In this document: positions 24,162 through 30,245 of the stretch, piece after piece
How the letters are laid out: every line of letters starts with the position of its first letter
Position numbering within the stretch: position 1 is the stretch's first letter
Source of the DNA: RPQK01 sp041946865
Lineage (GTDB): Bacteria; Acidobacteriota; UBA6911; RPQK01
DNA length: 30,245 nucleotides
Direction of reading: 5' to 3'
Assembly: GCA_041946865.1 (NCBI GenBank)
Contig: JBHGBF010000038.1
Span: 1-30,245 of the forward strand
Notes under the pieces: model-generated
What the model was told of the DNA's origin: nothing
Seen by the model: the letters and a program-made list of their open reading frames with translations, nothing else
The model's database searches: none
Program-made: the position numbers and the translations under genes

Positions 24162-25082
24162 ATGACAACAAGCGGATTGAGAATAGTCCAGACACTGTTT
24201 CTCTTCGGGTGTCTAGGCCTACCGATAGCGGCTCAAAACCAACCTGCGCCGAACTCCGATCTCGATGCCCTCATGGCCAAGGTCCTCGAGAAGCGTGAAA
24301 TCGACTGGGACCGGCTGCATAATTACGTCTTCAGAGAAAAGGAAGAGCTCGAGCTTCGCGGCTTCGCATCGGCGCCCATGGAGAGCTGGCGACGCGAATA
24401 CCTCTGGCTGGTACGGGACGGCTACCTGGTGCGAAGCCCTGTCAAAGCCAACGGGGTCAACCTGTCCGCCGAGGAACAGGCCAAAGCGGAACGTGAGTGG
24501 ATCGAGCGGCAAAAGGGCAGAAAGAACACGTCCTTGGAGCGGGAAGCATTTTTTGGCTTCAAGTTTCAACCCGGCCGCTACCTGCTGGCCGGGAAAAAGA
24601 AAGCCGGCGGACGCGAGGTCTTGGTCATCGAATACTACCCCAGACTCGGCGATCTCGATGACGACGAGGACGACGGCAAATCCGACAGTCATGACAACCA
24701 GCAAGAGCGGCGCGGCAGGTCGACAAAAGAGGAAGAAACCGAGGACTACTACGAGCGGATGTTTGAGAAAACACTGGTCGTCACAATGCTCGTGATACCC
24801 GAGGAAAACCAGATCCTGCAGATGGGGTTCGACAATATCCGGCTCGACTTTCTGCCCGCCCGCTGGCTGGTCCGTGTCGATGATTTGAAGGCGCACCTCA
24901 CCATGCACAAGCCTTTCGAGAATGTCTGGCTTCCCCAAGCGATCCGCGCTTCCGGTGAGTTGTCCACCGCGAACGGCTCGCTGACCGTCCGCTATCTGCG
25001 TGAGTTCTACGACTACAGGAAAACCGACGTCAAGGTCCGGTTCTGGTACGAGAGACCTCGCCCCCAAGAAGGGAAGCCATGA
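24162..25082 (+). CDS. Secreted protein of unknown function, possibly LolA/LolB-like fold
   Basis: A 306-residue exported protein with a signal peptide (about 1-24, ending PIAAQ). I do not recognise a named family. The pattern resembles periplasmic half-barrel proteins of the LolA/LolB type: a charged helix, then strands such as REYLWLVRDGYLVRSP, GREVLVIEYYPRL, KTLVVTMLVIPEENQILQM, and NVWLPQAIRASGEL followed by a tyrosine-rich strand. An acidic, low-complexity loop (about 168-205) interrupts it. GGAGG is six bases before the ATG. Its stop overlaps the start of the Omp85 gene (ATGA), so the two are translationally coupled and probably work together. A role in carrying lipid or protein to that barrel is inference. 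Confidence 0.8.
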   Translation: MTTSGLRIVQTLFLFGCLGLPIAAQNQPAPNSDLDALMAKVLEKREIDWDRLHNYVFREKEELELRGFASAPMESWRREYLWLVRDGYLVRSPVKANGVNLSAEEQAKAEREWIERQKGRKNTSLEREAFFGFKFQPGRYLLAGKKKAGGREVLVIEYYPRLGDLDDDEDDGKSDSHDNQQERRGRSTKEEETEDYYERMFEKTLVVTMLVIPEENQILQMGFDNIRLDFLPARWLVRVDDLKAHLTMHKPFENVWLPQAIRASGELSTANGSLTVRYLREFYDYRKTDVKVRFWYERPRPQEGKP

Positions 25083-26287
25083 AACGCAGCTTGTTTCGTT
25101 TCGGTTTGCTGATACCGTTCGCGATCGTCCTGTCTCCCGCCGGCCTGGCTGAGATCGTCGAATCGGTCCGCCTTCAGGGCAATTTCAAGACCCCGGATGC
25201 GGAAATCCTTCGTCTGGCGGGGATTTCGATCGGGTCCGATCTGGGGAATGTCTCACTCCCCGAGGTCGAAAAGCGGCTCCTCGCCAGCGGGCATTTCGAT
25301 TCGGTCAAGGTCGCCAGGCGGTACCCCTCGCTGGTCGACAGCGGAACAGTGGTTCTGCTCATCGAGGTAAGGGAAAAGCAGACCGTCAAAGGCCGGTTCA
25401 TGATGATGCCCATCCTGTCGGGGAGCGACGAGTACGGCCTGACGTACGGCGCCCGCTTCTCGACAATTGACCTGCTAGGCTCCGGAGAACGCGTCTCTTT
25501 CCCGCTGACCTGGGGCGGAGTCCGACAGGCCGCCGCCGAGGTTGAATTTCCGCGCAAAGTGCCGGGTTTCGCCTCGCTCTTTGCCGGAGGCGGGGTCAAC
25601 TGGAAAGAAAACCCCCATTTTGAATTGGGTGATCTGCGGAAAGAGTTTTTGACAGGCGCCAGGAACCGGTTCGGCCCGTTGGTTTACGAGGTATCAGGCG
25701 GCTGGAGTGATGTGAATTTCGGCGAGCTGCATGATCGGTTTCTGTCTTACGGGGCCCAAATCGCGCTGGACACCCGCCAGGATATCAATCTGCCGCGAGA
25801 TGCGATCTACCTCGGGTTTGGATGGAGACGTATGGCACTTGCCGACATGAGACCCGATTTCAATCTCTACAGAACCGATCTTCGAGGCTACAAAGGACTG
25901 TGGGGCCAGGCCATCCTAGCGGCCCAGGTCCTTTACGACAAAGCCGATGGTCCTCTGCCCGACTACGAACGGCCTTTCCTCGGCGGGGCTTCAACCCTGC
26001 GGGGGCACGAGCCGGGCGAGCTTGTGGGCGATAACCGGGTCGTGTCTTCGGTGGAGCTGCGCCTGCCCATGACTTCGCCCCTCGCTATTTACCACGCCGG
26101 CTTCGACGCCTTCTGGGACTCCGGCGCCGTATACAATGACGGCCAGTCACTGGCAGGTTCGCAGTTCAAACACGGTGTCGGCGTCGGTGCTTTCTTCCTG
26201 ATCGCCGGCTTCGGGCTCAAAGTCGACCTGGCCCATGACCCGAACGGTTCGTTCCGGGTTCATTTCAGTACGGGCTTCCGGTTTTAG
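25079..26287 (+). CDS. Minimal Omp85-family outer-membrane protein with one POTRA domain
   Basis: Predicted outer-membrane beta barrel, 402 residues. Signal peptide at 1-24 (ending PAGLA). A single POTRA domain covers about 26-100, beginning IVESVRLQGNFKTPDAEIL. The rest (about 105-402) is a barrel of size close to 16 strands, ending in Phe after HFSTGFRF. The Omp85 lid-loop motif appears as ERPFLGGASTLRGHEPGE, with LRGH (307-310) where most relatives have (V/I)RG(F/Y). TamA has three and BamA five POTRA domains, so this is an unusually short member. It overlaps the upstream secreted-protein gene by four bases, pointing to a two-gene operon. Whether it inserts proteins, secretes a partner or moves lipids is unknown. 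Confidence 0.9.
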   Translation: MKRSLFRFGLLIPFAIVLSPAGLAEIVESVRLQGNFKTPDAEILRLAGISIGSDLGNVSLPEVEKRLLASGHFDSVKVARRYPSLVDSGTVVLLIEVREKQTVKGRFMMMPILSGSDEYGLTYGARFSTIDLLGSGERVSFPLTWGGVRQAAAEVEFPRKVPGFASLFAGGGVNWKENPHFELGDLRKEFLTGARNRFGPLVYEVSGGWSDVNFGELHDRFLSYGAQIALDTRQDINLPRDAIYLGFGWRRMALADMRPDFNLYRTDLRGYKGLWGQAILAAQVLYDKADGPLPDYERPFLGGASTLRGHEPGELVGDNRVVSSVELRLPMTSPLAIYHAGFDAFWDSGAVYNDGQSLAGSQFKHGVGVGAFFLIAGFGLKVDLAHDPNGSFRVHFSTGFRF

Positions 26288-26316
26288 CCCGTGAACGTCT
26301 GACGGCCATTCAATCC

Positions 26317-26334
26317 CTTGGATGCCGATCCAAG
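26317..26334. other. Perfect seven-base-pair hairpin after the Omp85 gene
   Basis: CTTGGAT (26317-26323) and ATCCAAG (26328-26334) close a GCCG loop 30 bases after the stop. No T run follows, so it may mark the transcript end only weakly. Confidence 0.4.
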
Positions 26335-26495
26335 TAATTGACGCGCTGCGGCATGGGAGGCCCCTGCGATTCGCCGCGTTGCGCCTTTTTCTCCTTCCTG
26401 CTCAGAGTGTTAGTACCCCCCAATAGCGGCTGGTACGGCGATTGCCTAGTCTGTGTATAAGCTACATGGTCTTTACACAAACATAACCTTTTTCA

Positions 26496-26515
26496 GGCAG
26501 AGTGATTTGTCTGCC
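26496..26515 (+). other. Leader hairpin before the TonB-dependent receptor
   Basis: GGCAGA (26496-26501) pairs with TCTGCC (26510-26515), ending ten bases before the GGAGG ribosome binding site. A -10-like TATAAG lies at 26456-26461 without a good -35. A regulatory role is possible but unproven. Confidence 0.35.
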
Positions 26516-26538
26516 AGTTCTTTTGGAGGATCGCGAAT

Positions 26539-29500
26539 ATGCGAGGAAAGCTTAGTTTGCTGCTCGGGGTGGTCTTCCTTTTCGCCGGTCTGATCAGTGG
26601 TTTTGCCCAGGTCTTGACCTCTCAGGTCACAGGGAGAGTCATGGACCAGACGGGGGGCGTCCTGCCCGGAGTAACGGTCACCCTGATGAATCTTCAGACG
26701 AACGTCGCCGAAACTGCGGTAACGAATGATGACGGCGGCTATACCTTTCCACAGGTCTTGCCCGGTTCTTACAGGGTGAGCGCCGAGAATCCTGGATTCA
26801 AAAGGGCCGCGGTCGAGCCGGTCCAGGTCGAAGTGCGGGTCCCGGCCACGGTCGATCTCAGAATGGAGGTCGGCGGCGTGACCGAGGAGGTGGTGGTGAC
26901 CGGGTCGCAGGCCCAGGCGGTCATCAACATCGTCAACGCGGAAATCAACACGATCGTGAACCGCGCCCAGATCGAAGAACTGCCCCTGAATGGCCGTAAC
27001 GCTGCGCAATTGGCCTTAATGCAGGCGGGCGTGACCGGAGCCAGCGGTGCCGCCCGAGAGGCGTCCGTTAACGGGATGAGAGGAACTTTCAACAACCTGA
27101 CACTGGACGGCGTGAACAACCAGGACAACTTCATCCGGACGGATGCCTTCTTCGGAGTAATTCCGTTGAGGGAGAGCTTCGTGCAGGAATTCAACATCAC
27201 GACGTCCAATGCGGATGTGGACGCCGGAACCGGCGGCTCGCAGACGATGATGGTCACTCGCTCGGGATCCAACGACTACCATGGCCAGCTGGGCTACTAC
27301 CATCGAAATGACGCGCTAAATGCGAACAGCTTTTTCAACAATGCCACCGGCCTGGAAAAGGAGAGGGTCCGCAATCACCAGTACGGGGGGAGCCTGGGTG
27401 GGCGCATCATTCCGAACAAGCTGTTCTTCTTCGTGAACTACGAGCAGGAGAAGGACCCTGCCACTCTTTCCGTGGCCCGGATCGTCCCGACGCTGGCAGC
27501 CCGCCAGGGGAATTTCAGCTACCTCGACAACTCCGGGACCCTGCAAACCGTTAATCTCTTCCAGCTAACCGGGATCGCGCCCGATCCGCAGGTCCAGTCC
27601 TTACTGGACCTGATTCCCGAGCCGAACGATCCCAGCCTGACCGACAATCCGAATTTGTCGGGTTTCCGGTTCAACAGCCCGGCCAAAAACGATCAGGACT
27701 GGCTGAATGTCCGGGTCGACTTCGAGCCTTGGCGGAACCACGCGTTCACGGGAGCGTTCCACCAGTTTCGTTTCGAGTTACCCAACGATCCCTTCAACAA
27801 CGTGGACGCTCGCTTCCCCGGTCTTCCGGGCATGGGACAGGAATCAACCCGGCGGCTGGGCTCGGGGTCGTGGAGGGCGAACCTTACCCCGACGATCAAC
27901 AACGAGCTGCGGTTCGGTGTCCAGTGGGCCCCGGTGGAGTTCACCACCCAGGAGACGTTCGAACGCGGGTATCAGATCTTGTTCTCAGATGCCGGCCTCG
28001 GGGAGACCAACCTGTTCGAAAACCCGATCCAGAATTTCATGCCGCAGGGACGTAACGCCCCGGTCTACGACCTTCTGGAGAATCTGAGTTGGGTCAAGGG
28101 GAATCACACGTTCAAGTTTGGAGGAAACTACCGCGCTCTTCGCGTCGATCAGTTCAACAGCGCCGGGACTATCCCTCAATACATTCTCGGTTTTGGAACC
28201 GGGAACCAGGACCCGCTGACCGCCTCCCTTTTTCCAGGCGGCATCTCGGGCGACGATCTGGCGACTGCCTCCCAGTTACTGGGCATCCTGGGTGGTTTCA
28301 TCCAGACGTCCCAACAGACTTTCAACGTAACCAGCCGGACCTCGGGATTCGTCCAAGGCGCGCGGGAAGACAGGCTGATCAAGCAGAACTTTTTCGGGCT
28401 CTTTGGCGGTGACAACTGGCGATTGACTCCCAATCTGACGGTCCATTACGGGCTCCGCTGGGAATTCCACGGAGTTCCGACGGAAGACCAGGGACTGGCG
28501 CTCATGCCGGTGGGTGGCGCTGAGGCCGTGCTCGACCCGAATGCCATCGTCGACTTTGCCGGCGAAGGCACCGGGCGCGACTTTTTCAACAACGATCTGA
28601 ACAACCTCGCACCCAATGTCGGTATTGCCTGGCGCCCATTCACCAAAACCGTCTTTCGCGCCGGCTATTCGATTGCCTACGTGATTGACAACAACATTAC
28701 GACCGTGACGAATGCGCTTACAGGAAACGGCGGACTGAGCCAGGACGTGACCAGCCGGGCAATAACAGGAACCCTGGGCGGCGGTGTTCCGCCCATTGCA
28801 ACTCCCCAATTCAGAATTCCGCGAACCGCGCTGGAAGGCCTGCAGGCGGATCCCGCAGCAGCCCTGTTCACCATCAATCCAAACCTGCGCGTCCCTTATG
28901 TTCAACAATGGAGCGTCGGAATCCAGCATGAAATCCTCCCCGATACCGCGGTAGAAGTCCGCTATGTGGGCAATCACGGAGTCAAGCTGACTCGAGCCCT
29001 GGACCTTAACCAGGTCCGGTTCCCGGCCGAGTTTGTCGAGGATTTCAGCCGGGCCCAGCGCAACCTGGCGGCCAACAACAACCCACTGGTGGGTGAGGAG
29101 CTCACATTCTTCCCTCAGCTTGGGGCCGCAGCCGAGTTTTTCATGGGCAACAGCACGGTCCGGAACTGGATTCGCAACGGGGAGATCGGGAACTACGTGG
29201 GGAATCTCCTCGTCTTGAACCGCGACTTGTTCTTTACCGATTTCGGTGGTGCGGATCTCGGCTCGAGCGTCAGCTCAGGGGTCTTCCTGCCGAACCCGAG
29301 CACATTCGTGGCTGACATCGTCGATAACAACGCCTTCGCGAAATACAACGCCCTGCAGGTCGAGATCCGCCGGCGTTATCGCCAGGGTTTTACCGGGCAG
29401 TTCAACTATACGTTCGGCAAGGTGCTGACCAACTTCGCAGGGAGCCAAAGCAACTTCCGGGGGTATTTTGACAATGCCCAGCAAAACCTGGAGATCATGC

Positions 29501-30171
29501 GGCCCGACTATGACATCACGCACACGTTCAACGGGAATTTTGTCTGGGAAATCCCGATCGGCAGAGGCCGAGCCTGGGACACAACTGGGCTGCTTGACAC
29601 CCTCGTCGGAGGCTGGAACCTGGACAGTATCGTAAGGGTCCGTTCGGGCGAGACGATCAACATTGTTTCCGAACGCGGCACAATCAACCGCGGCGGGACC
29701 CGTGCCACGACCAACACGGCCAACCTCACAGGGATTAGCATTCAGGAACTTCAGGACCGAACCGGAATCTTCCGTGACGCGCAAGGTCGCGTTCTGCTCT
29801 TTGACCCCTCCTTGATAGATTCGGCCACCGGGCGCGCCAATCCTCAGTTCTTCCAGAATCCCGGTCTCCTCGAGGCGGGAACCCTTGGCCTCTCGCCCGT
29901 CAGCGGACCTTGGTATGCGACAACCGACATGGGCATTCGCAAGAGCTTCAGGCTGCCGATCACCGAAGAATCCAGGGTTCAGTTCCGCTTCGACGTCTTC
30001 AACCTTTTCAACCGCACGAACTTTGCAGTTCGAACGCAGCCATCGACAGCTCGCGGGAATGACTTGCTTGGTGTCGCCAACCGGCAGAACATCAACGGCA
30101 GCTCGTTTGGCGTGATTGACGATACCTTTGACGCTCGTCAGATACAGGTCGGGCTGAAGATTCTCTTTTAG
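26539..30171 (+). CDS. TonB-dependent receptor with carboxypeptidase-regulatory-like N-terminal domain
   Basis: Outer-membrane active transporter, 1210 residues, with a signal peptide (1-24, ending SGFAQ). Residues 28-110 form the carboxypeptidase-regulatory-like beta sandwich (SQVTGRVMDQTGGVLPGVTV, then GGYTFPQVLPGSYRVSA). The plug domain follows (about 120-240), with VEEVVVTG-like EEVVVTGSQA, IEELPLNGRN and TLDGVNNQDN. The remainder is a large barrel with many NNxF and aromatic strand ends, finishing in RQIQVGLKILF with a terminal Phe. This Oar-like layout and the PLNGRN block are very common in Acidobacteriota. GGAGG lies about ten bases before the ATG. No TonB, ExbB/D or SusD-like partner is in the window. 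The substrate cannot be read from sequence; large carbohydrate or peptide ligands are usual guesses. Confidence 0.95.
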   Translation: MRGKLSLLLGVVFLFAGLISGFAQVLTSQVTGRVMDQTGGVLPGVTVTLMNLQTNVAETAVTNDDGGYTFPQVLPGSYRVSAENPGFKRAAVEPVQVEVRVPATVDLRMEVGGVTEEVVVTGSQAQAVINIVNAEINTIVNRAQIEELPLNGRNAAQLALMQAGVTGASGAAREASVNGMRGTFNNLTLDGVNNQDNFIRTDAFFGVIPLRESFVQEFNITTSNADVDAGTGGSQTMMVTRSGSNDYHGQLGYYHRNDALNANSFFNNATGLEKERVRNHQYGGSLGGRIIPNKLFFFVNYEQEKDPATLSVARIVPTLAARQGNFSYLDNSGTLQTVNLFQLTGIAPDPQVQSLLDLIPEPNDPSLTDNPNLSGFRFNSPAKNDQDWLNVRVDFEPWRNHAFTGAFHQFRFELPNDPFNNVDARFPGLPGMGQESTRRLGSGSWRANLTPTINNELRFGVQWAPVEFTTQETFERGYQILFSDAGLGETNLFENPIQNFMPQGRNAPVYDLLENLSWVKGNHTFKFGGNYRALRVDQFNSAGTIPQYILGFGTGNQDPLTASLFPGGISGDDLATASQLLGILGGFIQTSQQTFNVTSRTSGFVQGAREDRLIKQNFFGLFGGDNWRLTPNLTVHYGLRWEFHGVPTEDQGLALMPVGGAEAVLDPNAIVDFAGEGTGRDFFNNDLNNLAPNVGIAWRPFTKTVFRAGYSIAYVIDNNITTVTNALTGNGGLSQDVTSRAITGTLGGGVPPIATPQFRIPRTALEGLQADPAAALFTINPNLRVPYVQQWSVGIQHEILPDTAVEVRYVGNHGVKLTRALDLNQVRFPAEFVEDFSRAQRNLAANNNPLVGEELTFFPQLGAAAEFFMGNSTVRNWIRNGEIGNYVGNLLVLNRDLFFTDFGGADLGSSVSSGVFLPNPSTFVADIVDNNAFAKYNALQVEIRRRYRQGFTGQFNYTFGKVLTNFAGSQSNFRGYFDNAQQNLEIMRPDYDITHTFNGNFVWEIPIGRGRAWDTTGLLDTLVGGWNLDSIVRVRSGETINIVSERGTINRGGTRATTNTANLTGISIQELQDRTGIFRDAQGRVLLFDPSLIDSATGRANPQFFQNPGLLEAGTLGLSPVSGPWYATTDMGIRKSFRLPITEESRVQFRFDVFNLFNRTNFAVRTQPSTARGNDLLGVANRQNINGSSFGVIDDTFDARQIQVGLKILF

Positions 30172-30182
30172 GAGGATTCACC

Positions 30183-30207
30183 AAGGGTCGTAACCCCTCA
30201 GTTTTTT
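30183..30207 (+). terminator. Possible intrinsic terminator of the receptor gene
   Basis: GGGT (30185-30188) and ACCC (30093+100, that is 30193-30196) form a short stem over a CGTA loop, and six T follow at 30202-30207. The stem is weak, so the call is tentative. Confidence 0.35.
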
Positions 30208-30245
30208 GTTCGGAGTGTGGCAGCAACGAGGAGAGAGGCCGGTGC

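Noticed and set aside
24219..25067. A 282-codon minus-strand frame opposite the secreted-protein gene
   Set aside because: Antisense shadow without ribosome binding site or recognisable domain; the plus-strand gene has a signal peptide and a strong ribosome binding site.

Overview
The window looks like chromosomal DNA from a GC-rich, diderm (Gram-negative type) bacterium, most likely an acidobacterium. The main evidence is a roughly 1200-residue TonB-dependent receptor with an N-terminal carboxypeptidase-regulatory-like domain, in the style typical of Acidobacteriota. OmpA, TamB and Omp85 proteins show an outer membrane is present. This assignment comes from protein style only; the window contains no rRNA, and I saw no tRNA. 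Eleven of the twelve proteins can be named at family level, and most act in or on the cell envelope.

Layout. 115-3606 (-) is a secreted subtilisin-like protease with a calcium-loop insert and C-terminal FG-GAP/VCBS repeats. 3774-5512 (-) is a translationally coupled nagB-nagA pair for amino-sugar catabolism. After an 824-bp divergent gap comes a class A penicillin-binding protein at 6337-9390 (+). A 662-bp gap full of small palindromes leads to glnS (10053-11741, +) with an intrinsic terminator, then a small heat-shock protein (11893-12336, +). Convergent to that is a long coiled-coil OmpA-family protein (12355-14259, -), preceded on the same strand by an RRM RNA-binding protein (14534-15139, -) with a long leader.

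The centrepiece is 15478-22335 (-). It is one uninterrupted 2285-residue reading frame that begins as an inner-membrane-anchored TamB protein and ends as an Omp85 outer-membrane barrel with five POTRA domains. In the textbook system TamB and TamA are separate proteins; here both halves of the translocation and assembly module form one covalent chain that should bridge the periplasm. Upstream of it are octamer repeats and a plus-strand intrinsic terminator with no gene to serve. Next come a rhomboid-independent site-2 (M50) protease with CBS domains (22838-23941, -), then a coupled pair at 24162-26287 (+): a secreted protein resembling the LolA/LolB fold and a minimal one-POTRA Omp85 barrel. 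The window closes with the TonB-dependent receptor (26539-30171, +).

How the genes fit together. Two different Omp85 machines lie about 2.7 kb apart, with an OmpA-type peptidoglycan tether, a peptidoglycan synthase and an intramembrane protease nearby. The region therefore reads as an envelope-biogenesis neighbourhood rather than a mobile island. I saw no transposase, integrase, CRISPR array or phage gene. The nag genes divergent from the penicillin-binding protein could supply or recycle amino sugars, but that link is inference from position only.
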